Source: JANQMY01 sp965228775 (lineage in GTDB: Bacteria; Pseudomonadota; Alphaproteobacteria; JANQMY01). Taken from it: DNA of 64,000 nucleotides. This document shows, one piece after another, positions 17,444 to 26,091 of this stretch. The notes beneath the pieces were generated by a model. That model saw only the letters and a list, made by a program, of their open reading frames with translations. It was not told the DNA's origin and ran no database searches. A program made the position numbers and the translations under genes. The stretch is from assembly GCA_965228775.1 (NCBI GenBank), contig OZ245840.1, positions 4,092,001-4,156,000 of the forward strand. Reading direction: 5' to 3'. How positions within the stretch are numbered: the stretch's first letter is position 1; each line of letters begins with the position of its first letter.

Positions 17444-18274
17444 GTGATAAACGGGCAGAAGCCTTCAGTGACACAGGATATGATTGAGAGGGCCTTGGCG
17501 TACCCCTTTGAGGCGCCGGCTGCTTCTTACATTCTGTTGGGTGATACGGTGCTGGAACTCTTGTCTTATGATGCGGATAAGACCGGAAGCTGCATCGTCC
17601 GCGGGCCGTCTGGTGTTTGTTCCCTTGCGGAAGAGTACACGAGGCGGTACGGCAGCCCATTCGAGGAAAACCCAACCATCGCGCTCCTTGCGAGCGGGTC
17701 GAACGCGTCCCCCCAACGTTTGATGGAAAAATTTCCAAGCTCGCTGCGCGCGGCCATCCCCGCGCTGCTTGGGACGGTACATCGTCTGTGTCCGGTGTAT
17801 TCGGCACATATCACCCGATACGGTTCCGTTTCGGCAACGCTTCAATGGGCAGAGGCTTCAACGGCGCGTGTTTTTTGTCTTTTGCTGCCGGAATCTTTGC
17901 TGGAGATCATGCACCGGTCCGAATTCGTGGGAACGAATTATGGGTACTTCCATTTAGGTGGTGTCCGATTTAAGCCGGACCTCCGACACGAAATGCGCGA
18001 CCCATTCGCTTATTTGAGCCTGTGGGGCGGGCTGTCGCTCAATGAGAGTCATGTGCGTTTGGCGGCTTATGACTCTCATGGCGTTGAGTGGCCTTCTCTC
18101 ACGCAGCGGCAAATCATGGATGAAGTGCATTCCCTTCTTAGTCCGGAGCAGGGCCTCGACGATTTCATCCTGTCCAACATCGGGGACAAAAGCCTTCGCC
18201 AGGCACGGTCACGCATCTTGTCTAAAGACCATGCGCACGCAATCGAATTGGACCGGTTCGACCGGCTGCGGTAG
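17444..18274 (+). CDS. uncharacterised protein with a gamma-glutamylcyclotransferase-like YGSN motif
   Basis: 276 aa if the GTG at 17444 is used; an ATG at 17480 would give a 264-aa form, and neither has a strong ribosome-binding site. The segment ALLASGSNASPQRLMEKF resembles the substrate-binding YGSN loop of gamma-glutamylcyclotransferase-like folds, with Ala-Ser in place of the usual aromatic. TVHRLCPVYSAHITRYGSV follows. There is no signal peptide or membrane segment. I do not recognise a named family. If the fold is right it could act on gamma-glutamyl amines, which would fit the glutathione enzymes nearby, but this is speculative. Confidence 0.65.
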   Translation: MINGQKPSVTQDMIERALAYPFEAPAASYILLGDTVLELLSYDADKTGSCIVRGPSGVCSLAEEYTRRYGSPFEENPTIALLASGSNASPQRLMEKFPSSLRAAIPALLGTVHRLCPVYSAHITRYGSVSATLQWAEASTARVFCLLLPESLLEIMHRSEFVGTNYGYFHLGGVRFKPDLRHEMRDPFAYLSLWGGLSLNESHVRLAAYDSHGVEWPSLTQRQIMDEVHSLLSPEQGLDDFILSNIGDKSLRQARSRILSKDHAHAIELDRFDRLR

Positions 18275-18313
18275 CATTGCCCGCATCACCATCACAACAG
18301 AGGATACGTGATC

Positions 18314-19237
18314 ATGACCACGCCGGAATTCGTTCGTACGCCGGAGTCAAATTTCGAGAATTTGCCCGACTTTCCCTATGCGCCGAACTATCTGGATTGG
18401 AACGGATTGCGTTTGCATTATGTGGATGAGGGGCCGAAGGATGCGCCGGTTGCCTTATTGATGCATGGGGAACCGGATTGGGCATACCTTTATCGCAAGA
18501 TGATCCCACCTTTGTTGGCGGCGGGGTATCGCTGTATTGCGCCGGATTACATCGGTTTCGGACGCAGCGATAAAGTGGTGGATGACAATTGGTACGTGAT
18601 CGAGCGGCACTGCGAAAGCATCACCCATCTTGTGAAGTCGCTGGATCTAAAAGACATCACGATCTTCGTTCAGGATTGGGGCGGGCCCATTGGGTTGCGC
18701 CAAGTGGTGGACATGCCGGGGCGGTTTTCCCGCGTGGTCATTCTGAATACATGGCTGCACCACGAAGGTATGGTGTATACGGATGGTATCCGCAATTGGC
18801 GCGATAATGCCACAAACCCGTTCTGGCTCATCATGACGGATGGTGATTTTCCGTGCGGAAAAATCATGGCCTTTGCCCGGTCGCGCCAAGAAGGGGATGC
18901 GGCGGCCATTGTCGCGGCCTATGAAGCGCCGTTTGCCGAAGGAGGGCGATCTAAAGCCGGGGCGCGGCGTTTTCCGTGGTGCATTCCCAATTGGGAACCG
19001 GAAGCGGGAAATGCGGCCCAACAGGAAAGATGTTTCAAGGTGTTGCCGACACTGGGCTTGCCGATCCATTTGATCTTCGGGGCCGATGACAATGTGTTCG
19101 ATGTGCCGTGGGGACAGAAATGGGCGTCCATGCTGCCGGGGGCTACTTTCGATTCCATACCCAATGCGGGGCATTTCGTTCAAGAAGATGCGGGCGAGGA
19201 AATTGTCGAAATTTTTCTAGCGCGATCTCGAGGTTAG
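18314..19237 (+). CDS. haloalkane dehalogenase, HLD-I (DhlA-like)
   Basis: 307 aa from the ATG at 18314, with AGAGGA at proper spacing; a GTG at 18308 is too close to that site. The oxyanion motif HGEPDWAYLYRKMIPPLL is the HLD-I form. The nucleophile is Asp121 in VQDWGG, with the adjacent Trp122 as a halide-binding residue, and the base is His287 in NAGHFVQE. These positions nearly coincide with those I recall for DhlA (124 and 289). The acid is probably in GADDNVFDVP. Cytosolic hydrolysis of short haloalkanes to alcohol and halide is the family reaction; epoxide or other ester substrates cannot be excluded. Confidence 0.88.
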   Translation: MTTPEFVRTPESNFENLPDFPYAPNYLDWNGLRLHYVDEGPKDAPVALLMHGEPDWAYLYRKMIPPLLAAGYRCIAPDYIGFGRSDKVVDDNWYVIERHCESITHLVKSLDLKDITIFVQDWGGPIGLRQVVDMPGRFSRVVILNTWLHHEGMVYTDGIRNWRDNATNPFWLIMTDGDFPCGKIMAFARSRQEGDAAAIVAAYEAPFAEGGRSKAGARRFPWCIPNWEPEAGNAAQQERCFKVLPTLGLPIHLIFGADDNVFDVPWGQKWASMLPGATFDSIPNAGHFVQEDAGEEIVEIFLARSRG

Positions 19238-19249
19238 TAGAGACCATCT

Positions 19250-21442
19250 ATGAAAAAGACCCTTGCCGGATATCGCGATAAGATCAGTGTACGTCCTGGG
19301 GACACGGTTCGATTTATGGTGCATAGCGGTGACGGGGCTGCGTACCAGGCCGATCTTGTGCGCATCATCCATGGTAGCGGGGAAGAAGGATCGCCTGGCC
19401 TCGTTCTAGAAGAGATCGCATCCGATTTCGCGGGCGAGAAACCGGGGCAGGTTCAGCCATTGGTCAGCGGATCGTGCGCCTATGTGGATGCGGACGTCTC
19501 CCCTGAGCCATTGGTGGATTTTTCTTTCGGCTGTGCCGTCTATCCCACATTGCGCAAGGGCCAACCGCAGTGTATCGCCAGTGCGTCGTCAATCGCGCTG
19601 GTCCGGAACGCCGACGGCAAGCTGGCACTGCTTGCCGGGCGCGAAACGGCGTTGGTTCTGGATACCGAGCTGCCTCTTGGCCGGTGGAGTTTTGTTGGTT
19701 TCGCTTATTGCGCATCGGAGCAGCGGCTTGAGCTTTTCCAAATGCCGCAAGGGCAGGGGCCAGCCGACGGCGTTGGCATCTCCGCATCTGAGGTTTCAAG
19801 AGAGGGTGTTGATCTCGCCCCCATCGATCCCACGGAACTGGTTTTTGCGGCAAGATGCGAAAGCGTTGCCGGGAAGTTGAGGACAGGGTGCCATTTCAAT
19901 GGCCGGCTTGATTCCCCTCGGCTCATGGGGACGGCACTGCCTCGCGAACAGATCACTGAATGTATCCGGCGGGAAGAATGTGACCCTAGTGATGCGGATG
20001 TTGTTGGGTTCTGGGATTTTGCCACCGGCATCGGACGCCAGGAATTCCAGGATCTATCAGCCCATCGTTTGCATGGGCGTTTCAAGAACTTGCCCACCGG
20101 CGCGGTCACGGGTTTCCGTTGGTCCGGCAAAAACCAGGACTGGAAAAAAGCGCCATGGGATTACAGCGCCGTCCATTTCCACGACGATGACATTTATGAT
20201 CTGGAATGGGAGCCGTCCTTCAGCTGGACCGTGCCCAAAGGTACGCGCAGTGGGGCCTATGCCGCGCGGATTAGAAAAGGCGATGAAACGGACTACATAA
20301 CGGTTTTCGTGACACCGGAACGGTCGCAAAAGAAGGCACCGGTTGCGTTCATTGCGTCCACCGCCACCTATCTTGCGTATGCGAATGAAACCGTCACTAT
20401 GCGTTTGCAGCGTGTTCTTTACGGACGAAATGAAACACCCACACCAGAAATGCAGATGCTGGTGGATACGCCTGCCTTCGGATTTTCGCATTATGATCAT
20501 CATACGGATAAAAGCGGCATTCACTATTCATCTTACCTGCGTCCGATCATGAATTTGCGGCCCGATGTGCGCATGTGGTCGTTCAATGCGGATACGGCCA
20601 TCCTGCATTGGCTGGAGCAGGGGGGATGGGATTATGACCTCATCACCGACCACGACATTCACCGGGAAGGTGTGTCGTTGTTGGAGGGGTATCAGACCCT
20701 GATCACCGGCACGCATCCGGAATATCTGTCCACCCACATGTTCGACAGTTTTGAAGCCTATCTCGCCCGGGGCGGACGGCTCATGTATATGGGTGGCAAT
20801 GGGTTTTACTGGCGTGTCGGCTTCAGCGATGCGTGGCCTGGTGCCATGGAAGTGCGCCGGGCGGAAGACGGCACGCGGGCCTGGATCGCGGACCCGTGCG
20901 AATATTATCAGGCGTTTGACGGCCAATATGGCGGCCTTTGGCGGCGTAACCGGCGCCCGCCCAACCAGCTTGTGGGGGTGGGGTTTGCGGCGCAGGGGTT
21001 CGATGAATCGCGTCCTTATATCCGGACGGCTATGGCGGATGATCCCCGAGCGGCGTTCATTTTCGATGGTGTGCCGGACCAAGTGATCGGGGATTTCGGA
21101 TTGCGGGGCGGCGCAGCCGGCGGGGAGGAAATCGATCGCTTCGATCCGCGCCTGGGTTCGCCTGCGCATGCGCTGGTGGTCGCGAGCGCCGGCGACATGC
21201 CGCCCGACATGTTGCGCGTGAAGGAAGAATTCTTTTCGACACAGCCTTTGGGGCCAGACAAAGATGTGCGCGCCGACATGACGTTCTTCGAAACGCCATC
21301 GGGCGGGGCGGTTTTTTCAACCGGGTCGATCGCCTGGGCGGGGTCGCTCTGCCACAATGGCTACGACAATAATGTGGCTAAAATTTCGGCAAATGTGCTG
21401 AACAGATTCATCTCTGATCGCGTTTTCGATTTTCCGCGATAA
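19250..21442 (+). CDS. N,N-dimethylformamidase large (beta) subunit-like protein
   Basis: 730 aa, close to the approximately 760-residue DmfA2 subunit. The N-terminal region (residues 1-290) is beta-rich and includes a LamG-like segment. The C-terminal half (residues 330-725) is the amidohydrolase-like domain with VAFIASTATYLAYANE and TGTHPEYLSTHM. His489 and Glu491 in HPE match the active-site His-x-Glu that I recall next to the mononuclear iron of DMFase, and the Tyr-rich stretches could supply its tyrosine ligands. It is 12 bp after the dehalogenase gene, so likely one transcript. No small DmfA1 subunit gene is present, so the substrate may be another amide. Confidence 0.85.
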   Translation: MKKTLAGYRDKISVRPGDTVRFMVHSGDGAAYQADLVRIIHGSGEEGSPGLVLEEIASDFAGEKPGQVQPLVSGSCAYVDADVSPEPLVDFSFGCAVYPTLRKGQPQCIASASSIALVRNADGKLALLAGRETALVLDTELPLGRWSFVGFAYCASEQRLELFQMPQGQGPADGVGISASEVSREGVDLAPIDPTELVFAARCESVAGKLRTGCHFNGRLDSPRLMGTALPREQITECIRREECDPSDADVVGFWDFATGIGRQEFQDLSAHRLHGRFKNLPTGAVTGFRWSGKNQDWKKAPWDYSAVHFHDDDIYDLEWEPSFSWTVPKGTRSGAYAARIRKGDETDYITVFVTPERSQKKAPVAFIASTATYLAYANETVTMRLQRVLYGRNETPTPEMQMLVDTPAFGFSHYDHHTDKSGIHYSSYLRPIMNLRPDVRMWSFNADTAILHWLEQGGWDYDLITDHDIHREGVSLLEGYQTLITGTHPEYLSTHMFDSFEAYLARGGRLMYMGGNGFYWRVGFSDAWPGAMEVRRAEDGTRAWIADPCEYYQAFDGQYGGLWRRNRRPPNQLVGVGFAAQGFDESRPYIRTAMADDPRAAFIFDGVPDQVIGDFGLRGGAAGGEEIDRFDPRLGSPAHALVVASAGDMPPDMLRVKEEFFSTQPLGPDKDVRADMTFFETPSGGAVFSTGSIAWAGSLCHNGYDNNVAKISANVLNRFISDRVFDFPR

Positions 21443-21505
21443 TCGCCCGGTTTGCGCTTCAAAAATCCGAACAGTGCCTTATTTGTTTAACGGAACGTCT
21501 CTATA

Positions 21506-21560
21506 GCGTTTCCAGGTGAAGTGCCAAAAACGTACTTGGCGGTTCACCGTCCGGAAACGC
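21506..21560. repeat. GCGTTTCC...GGAAACGC palindromic repeat, copy 1
   Basis: Imperfect 55-bp palindrome with arms GCGTTTCC and GGAAACGC. Inner pairs are GTGAA/TTCAC and GCCAA/TTGGC, so the whole unit can form one long hairpin. It shares arms and the CCGTCC junction with copies at 35770, 37123 and 42217. It lies in the leader region of sodB. Confidence 0.85.
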
Positions 21561-21577
21561 GCCAAAACAAAGGCTTG

Positions 21578-21614
21578 GGGCACTTTTGCGATTCAACTAA
21601 GACCAAAAGTGCCC
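21578..21614. repeat. 11-bp inverted repeat downstream of palindrome copy 1
   Basis: GGGCACTTTTG (21578-21588) and CAAAAGTGCCC (21604-21614) are exact complements with a 15-nt loop. The unit sits 17 bp from the GCGTTTCC palindrome. A comparable second hairpin follows copy 4 at 42274-42304, so the two may form one composite unit. Confidence 0.7.
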
Positions 21615-21724
21615 TGATCAGGGGCGTAAAGGGCCAGTTTATGTTGATACATCGGCGCGTCGCGCCGGTCTGTTCGCTCTGCTGTGCCCGTTGACTTGAA
21701 TTACACAGTTCAGAGGATTGATCC

Positions 21725-22318
21725 ATGATCGAATTGCCCGCTCTCCCTTATGCGAAAACCGCGCTTGACCCGCACATGTCCGAACGCACGTTCGACTTTC
21801 ACTACGAAAAGCACCACGCGGCCTATGTGAACAATGTGAACAACATGGTCAATGATACGGCGTTGGATGGCAAATCGATCGAAGAGATTATTGCGGACGT
21901 GGCTGGCGATGCGCATCGCGCGGGACTCTTTAACAATGCAGCGCAAGTGTGGAACCACACCTTCTTCTGGAATTCCCTGTCCCCCTCCGGCGGCGGTGAG
22001 CCCAGCGGTGACATCGGTAAGCGTATCGACGCGGATTTCGGATCTTATGAATCTTTCCGGGAAGCCTTCTCCCAGGCGGCGATTACCCAATTCGGCAGCG
22101 GTTGGGCCTGGCTGATCGATGATGGCGGCAAGCTGGAAGTCGTCAAAACCGCGAATGCGGACACGCCTCTTGCCCATGGTAAAAAAGCGCTGCTCACAAT
22201 CGACGTGTGGGAGCACGCCTATTATCTGGACTATCAGAACAAGCGCCCGGCCTTCATCGACGCCTATCTCGATCACTTGGTGAATTGGGAATTTGCGGAA
22301 CAGAACCTGACGTCCTGA
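21725..22318 (+). CDS. sodB: iron superoxide dismutase SodB
   Basis: 197 aa, the usual Fe/Mn SOD length. The N-terminus MIELPALPYAKTALDPHMS and the helix FDFHYEKHHAAYVNN carry the first metal His. WNHTFFWNSLSP supplies the second. DVWEHAYYLDYQNKR (DxWxxH) supplies the last Asp and His. The NNAAQVWNHTFFW region and short length favour the iron form. It removes superoxide in the cytosol. It is monocistronic: a repeat-filled leader lies upstream and a good terminator at 22354-22384 follows. Confidence 0.96.
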   Translation: MIELPALPYAKTALDPHMSERTFDFHYEKHHAAYVNNVNNMVNDTALDGKSIEEIIADVAGDAHRAGLFNNAAQVWNHTFFWNSLSPSGGGEPSGDIGKRIDADFGSYESFREAFSQAAITQFGSGWAWLIDDGGKLEVVKTANADTPLAHGKKALLTIDVWEHAYYLDYQNKRPAFIDAYLDHLVNWEFAEQNLTS

Positions 22319-22353
22319 CCAAGGTGTGGCCGGCCAGAGATGCCCGACAAGAA

Positions 22354-22384
22354 AAGAGCCGCGGGTATGGCGCCCGCGGCTTTT
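22354..22384 (+). terminator. Rho-independent terminator after sodB
   Basis: GCCGCGGG (22358-22365) and CCCGCGGC (22373-22380) form a perfect 8-bp stem with a 7-nt loop, flanked by AAAAG and TTTT. It may also serve the converging minus-strand gene, since the A-run gives a T-run on the other strand. Confidence 0.85.
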
Positions 22385-22405
22385 AAGTTTGAGGAGAGAT
22401 TGGCG

Positions 22406-22762
22406 TTAGCCGTAGTAGAAAACTTCTTTGACCACTTTACCGTTTTCCCAGGTGCGCACCGCTACTTGGTGATAGGCCAAGTCGCCATTGTCTTTGTGGG
22501 TATAGTCCATGAACCATTGAGAAAACGACGTGCTGCCCTGCGCGGCCGACGCAACCACCGCGATCTTCCGCAATTCGGTCACGCTGCCGAAGAAAGCCTT
22601 TTCGCGTTCCCGGTTGGCGTCCTTGCCAACGGTTGGGTCTTGTTCGTTTTCCTGCATGACCACGGAATCGGCGTAGAACTTCTCAAACGCTTCCAGCGCT
22701 TCGCCGTTCTGGATCATGGTGTTCAGTTCCGTATCGAGTGTGTGAATGTCTTGGGTCGTCAT
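22406..22762 (-). CDS. SnoaL/NTF2-like small protein
   Basis: 118 aa from the ATG at 22762, preceded by CAGGAG at 9 nt; a longer 134-aa reading starts upstream but lacks such a site and is His/Arg-rich. The pattern is that of the SnoaL-like NTF2 fold: an N-terminal helix with ALEAFEKFYADSVVMQENE, then GKDANREREKAFF, then strands ending WENGKVVKEVFYYG. Residues in the pocket are not diagnostic of an enzyme. It is convergent with sodB and shares its terminator. The function is unknown, but such proteins commonly act as isomerases or ligand binders. Confidence 0.8.
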   Translation of the reverse strand: MTTQDIHTLDTELNTMIQNGEALEAFEKFYADSVVMQENEQDPTVGKDANREREKAFFGSVTELRKIAVVASAAQGSTSFSQWFMDYTHKDNGDLAYHQVAVRTWENGKVVKEVFYYG

Positions 22763-22949
22763 GATGAAACTCCTGAAATGATGTGAATGCCCGCGATTGA
22801 TCCGACACACAGAACATAGGTGCGATCTTTGGTGGAAATAATGGGTAAAAGGAGGAACGCATTGTTTCTAAATTCGAAACGATTGGATTCGATCCCGTCA
22901 CGCATAAAATGGTTTAATTGTCAGCGGGGGAAAGTCAGGGGGATCTAGG

Positions 22950-23855
22950 GTGCGCCGCTTATTTTTGACAATTCTATTCGCGATGTTGGCGGCGATGGGC
23001 CTGGCCACGGCCTATCTGTTGGAAGCGCATTGGGAGATACGGTCCGTGTCTCCGGACCTTCCGAACCGTACGGATATCTATCGGGCGGTTGGGGTTGACG
23101 GTGCCCCCACCCGTATCCGGGTTATCAACACCGCAAGCCAGGAGGCGGCGGGGCGCAAAGTCATTCACCCGTCTTATGTGATCGAATGGGCAGACGGCAG
23201 GATCTTTCTGATCGAAGTGGGGATGGACCGGGACGGGGCGGAGGCCTTTGGCCAAACTATGGAGCGTTTCCTTGGTTCGGATCCCATTGATTTTCACGGT
23301 TCCGTGGCAGAGCGCATGGGGGCGGCGCTAAACGATGTTCACGCCATCGCGGTCAGTCATCTGCACATTGATCATACGGGCGGCATGGGCAAGATCTGCG
23401 AGGCGGTCTCGCATCAGATCAACGTTTTCCAAACAGAGCTTCAAGCAACCCAAGGCAACTACATGACGTCGCCGGGTCTTACCCATTTGGATGAAGCGGA
23501 TTGTGTTAGCCGTGTGGTTCTGCAGCCGGAACGCATTAACACATTTGCCGATTTTCCCGGTCTCGTTGCTGTCCCGGCGGGCGGCCACACGCCCGGCAGC
23601 ACGGTCTATTTTGCAAATGTGCAAGGCACGATTTGGGCCCTTGCGGGTGACATCGCGTGGACATTGAAGGATATCACTACCAACACGCCCAAGCCGGCGG
23701 CCTACAGTGCACTGATCGTTCCGGAATATGGCGCGCGCATGGAAGAGTTAAGGCAGTGGTTGCGTGATCTCAATGCCGATCCGCGGATCAATGTGCTTGT
23801 GTCTCATGGTGAGGACGCCATGTTGGCCGCCGGCATGGAACAGTTTGGCGAATAG
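22950..23855 (+). CDS. exported/membrane-anchored metallo-beta-lactamase-fold hydrolase
   Basis: 301 aa from a GTG at 22950. Residues 4-24 (LFLTILFAMLAAMGLATAYLL) are a signal peptide or N-terminal anchor. The metal motif HxHxDH is HLHIDH at 137-142, followed by GG. A further ligand is in PAGGHTPGSTVYF and the bridging Asp in ALAGDIAW. The overall plan is that of quorum-quenching lactonase/MBL hydrolases such as AiiA-like or PhnP-like proteins. With its export signal it should act in the periplasm. The substrate is not evident and lactone hydrolysis is only one possibility. Confidence 0.88.
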   Translation: MRRLFLTILFAMLAAMGLATAYLLEAHWEIRSVSPDLPNRTDIYRAVGVDGAPTRIRVINTASQEAAGRKVIHPSYVIEWADGRIFLIEVGMDRDGAEAFGQTMERFLGSDPIDFHGSVAERMGAALNDVHAIAVSHLHIDHTGGMGKICEAVSHQINVFQTELQATQGNYMTSPGLTHLDEADCVSRVVLQPERINTFADFPGLVAVPAGGHTPGSTVYFANVQGTIWALAGDIAWTLKDITTNTPKPAAYSALIVPEYGARMEELRQWLRDLNADPRINVLVSHGEDAMLAAGMEQFGE

Positions 23856-23930
23856 GGCGGGTTAGTTTTCTTGTTTCTCAAGACGCTGTAACAAGCCTTC
23901 GTTACCACAGCTTCAATAGCTAACGGACCT

Positions 23931-24347
23931 TTATCCAGTTGGCATATGGTCAAACGCAATCATGCCGCCGAGGGGCGGCAGCCAAGGCACTTTAGAGGAA
24001 CAGAATACCTCGATACGTGGGGGGAGTTGATCGTACTCACGGGCGGTCGTGATGCGCAGTGATACAAACGACGAGACTCTTTCTTCTTCGGGATATGAGC
24101 AGATGTGTGTGCCGCACAGTCCGCAGAAGGCCATGCGGCGGATACCACCGCTGTCAGCAACTTTCTCAAAAATATTGGGTTGACCGCTTGTAAATCTGAA
24201 ATTTTCTCCGGAGATTAACGCTGCCGTCCGGAATGCGGATCCACTTAGAATTTGACAATCACGGCAATGGCAAATCCCAACCATCTCAGGATTGACCACC
24301 GCCTCATATTTTAGCTCGCCGCAGAAGCAACTACCGGAAATTTCCAT
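23931..24347 (-). CDS. GFA-family (CENP-V/glutathione-dependent formaldehyde-activating-like) zinc protein
   Basis: 138 aa, typical for GFA-domain proteins. Zinc ligands lie in GSCFCGELKYE (CxCG), CHCRDCQILSGSAF (CxCxxC) and FCGLCGTHI (CxxC), the full seven-Cys pattern. The family was named after Gfa, which was proposed to condense formaldehyde with glutathione. Most single-domain members have no proven reaction. It is cytosolic. It lies tail to tail with the MBL hydrolase gene, and I see no terminator between them. Confidence 0.9.
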   Translation of the reverse strand: MEISGSCFCGELKYEAVVNPEMVGICHCRDCQILSGSAFRTAALISGENFRFTSGQPNIFEKVADSGGIRRMAFCGLCGTHICSYPEEERVSSFVSLRITTAREYDQLPPRIEVFCSSKVPWLPPLGGMIAFDHMPTG

Positions 24348-24391
24348 CGACCATCCTCCCGATCATGAGCAGCTGAAAAAACAAACAATCG

Positions 24392-24826
24392 TCAAAGGCT
24401 ATTGGACACGACCGGATCCAATCGAAGGATGCTCCGCGTCAGCGGGAACCCCATGAGAAAGCGTACCGTCAATGGTAGGGGGACCTTGGTGACCACGTAC
24501 TCATATTCTTCTCCCTCCACCGGGACGGCAGTGTAGTCCGATACCACACCATCAATTTCGATCTGCACGTTTGGGTGTTTGACCGCGCGGTGGTACCAGC
24601 CTTTTGTCCAATGATGGGCGGACACATAAAGTTTGCCATCGATTTCGAGGCGTGCCACCCGAATGCTGAGGGCATTGCCGTCTTCATCCGTCGAGGTGAT
24701 CACAAGCATGGGGATGCCCGTGCTCTCAAGAGTAGGCTGCATCATACGCAGATAGACCGTTTCAAAGATGACGACGAAACCCACATAGATCGCGAGCAAG
24801 ATGCCCAGCCACTTAAACACTCTCAT
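24392..24826 (-). CDS. deazaflavin-dependent nitroreductase (Ddn)-like membrane protein
   Basis: 144 aa. Residues 5-27 form a membrane helix (FKWLGILLAIYVGFVVIFETVYL). The remainder is a split-barrel of the Ddn/F420-dependent nitroreductase family, with GIPMLVITSTDEDG, SAHHWTKGWYHRAVKHPNV and the closing EEYEYVVTKVP. The HxWTKGWYHRAxxHP stretch is characteristic. The family binds F420 (or haem/FMN in relatives). An LLM-type F420 enzyme at 50066 makes F420 use plausible for this organism, but no F420 biosynthesis gene is in the window. Confidence 0.8.
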   Translation of the reverse strand: MRVFKWLGILLAIYVGFVVIFETVYLRMMQPTLESTGIPMLVITSTDEDGNALSIRVARLEIDGKLYVSAHHWTKGWYHRAVKHPNVQIEIDGVVSDYTAVPVEGEEYEYVVTKVPLPLTVRFLMGFPLTRSILRLDPVVSNSL

Positions 24827-24966
24827 TTACGCCCCCCTTTGTTGACGGTTAAGCCCGACGATCGTGCAAGAAGTATCGTTGCCTGACAGTCTTAAACCGA
24901 AGGCGGATTTTCATTTTCGTTGCAGTGAAAGTCAATCGCCGGAGAGAAAGGAGATCTTTGCGCTGT

Positions 24967-25488
24967 TCAATTAGTCCGGCCGCGCCGCCGCTCGATTTCC
25001 GCTTGTGCGTTGATGCAATATTGCCATGTGAAGTCACGTTGATTGACGAACAGATAAGACATGATCTTCGGCAGAAAGCCCTTCAACTGCACCGACTCGG
25101 AAATATACGCCATGGTGCGGCCGCCATCTCGCTCTTCGAATTCCGCCGTATACTGACCGGTAAACGCATTTTCCGCGTCCATCTTGATGGAGAGGCGTCT
25201 GTGTCGCTCTCGCATTGTCTCCGTAAACTGAATGGAGGGGCCATATTGCGGATGTTCAACCCATTTCCGCTCGCCCGTGGCGGAGATCACGTCAACGCTT
25301 TTGATGTCATCACGCCAACTTGCTTGGGACCCGGGGTCCGTGAAGACAGCCCAGACTTCGTCGACGCTCGCGTCAAACATAAAGCCGCTTTTGGCAGAGC
25401 GCTCATTCGGCAAGACGAGCCAAATGCTCAGTATGCCTCCAACAAAGGCGCCGATCAAAAGTCCCACCAAAAACTGACCGCGTCGCAC
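24967..25488 (-). CDS. membrane-anchored SRPBCC-domain protein
   Basis: 173 aa from a GTG at 25488, which begins 1 bp after the stop of the upstream gene and has GGAG 7 nt before it. Residues 4-26 form a membrane helix (GQFLVGLLIGAFVGGILSIWLV). Residues 35-165 have the START/SRPBCC helix-grip pattern, starting FMFDASVDEVWAVFTDPGS and with ISATGERKWVE and FEERDGGRTMAYISES. SRPBCC domains bind hydrophobic ligands. The cell-envelope location is inferred from the helix. The tight junction means it is translationally coupled to the 25490-25897 gene. Confidence 0.82.
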   Translation of the reverse strand: MRRGQFLVGLLIGAFVGGILSIWLVLPNERSAKSGFMFDASVDEVWAVFTDPGSQASWRDDIKSVDVISATGERKWVEHPQYGPSIQFTETMRERHRRLSIKMDAENAFTGQYTAEFEERDGGRTMAYISESVQLKGFLPKIMSYLFVNQRDFTWQYCINAQAEIERRRGRTN

Positions 25489-25489
25489 G

Positions 25490-25897
25490 TTACGCTCCGC
25501 CTTCTTGTGCCCGTTGTTCGTCGATCCACGCACTGTCGATCGCAAGCTTCTTTGCTACCTTATCTTTGCTGGAGATTAAGCGCCAGAAAGGAATGACGTC
25601 CGCCGGGGGCTTGCCCTCATTCATATCTTCGATGGCAGCTTCCGCCGCTATTCTTACAAATATGGCGGTGGAAACAGGGCAGGAGGCGTCGCATTTTCGC
25701 CGCTTTGCGATGTCCGTACGCATGCGCTCAATGGTGCGGGTTTCGCCATAGGGGATCTTTGTAATGTAGTCGGCAACGATTTGCGGTGTTGCCACGAACA
25801 TCTTTTGCCCGGCTTTGATGCCGGAAAAATCGCCGCCCAGGACAACTTTTTTAGGCTCCTTCTTTTGAGCCAGTTTTTCGCGCGCTGATTTTGCCAT
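25490..25897 (-). CDS. conserved hypothetical protein (135 aa)
   Basis: Starts at the ATG at 25897, which has the strongest ribosome-binding site of the region (AAGGAGG). The first 28 residues are Lys-rich. The middle IPYGETRTIERMRTDIAKRR and CPVSTAIFVRIAAEAAIEDM contain two cysteines (CDASC). The pattern IP-GETR faintly recalls the DNA-binding domain of alkyltransferase-like proteins, but the PCHR active site is missing, so I make no functional call. It is coupled to the SRPBCC gene behind it. Confidence 0.7.
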   Translation of the reverse strand: MAKSAREKLAQKKEPKKVVLGGDFSGIKAGQKMFVATPQIVADYITKIPYGETRTIERMRTDIAKRRKCDASCPVSTAIFVRIAAEAAIEDMNEGKPPADVIPFWRLISSKDKVAKKLAIDSAWIDEQRAQEGGA

Positions 25898-26055
25898 AAT
25901 GGGCCTCCTTCGCGGTTGGCCTATCATAGCGAAAAAGCCTTTAGAATAAGGCTGGATTTTTCCTCATTATTTCAATTGGTTAGTTTCTGTTGCCGTTTTC
26001 GATGGGCGCCGGCGCGGTTTGATTAGGGCGCCGGACCGCCATTGGCGGCCCAAAC

Positions 26056-26091
26056 TTGACACATCTCATTTATCGTAACTATAAAAGTTAC
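26056..26091 (+). promoter_or_regulatory. promoter plus Rrf2 operator directly abutting the start codon
   Basis: TTGACA (26056-26061) and TATAAA (26080-26085) are spaced 18 bp, a good sigma-70 promoter. A perfect inverted repeat GTAACT-ATAAA-AGTTAC (26075-26091) covers the -10 box and ends at the base before the ATG at 26092. Transcription would start at or next to the ATG, giving a leaderless mRNA, and a dimeric Rrf2 protein bound here would block polymerase. Confidence 0.75.

Noticed and set aside
26056..26091. TTG at 26056 as the Rrf2 start codon
   Set aside because: The TTG is part of a TTGACA -35 box and the added residues would cover the operator; the ATG at 26092 fits the family N-terminus.
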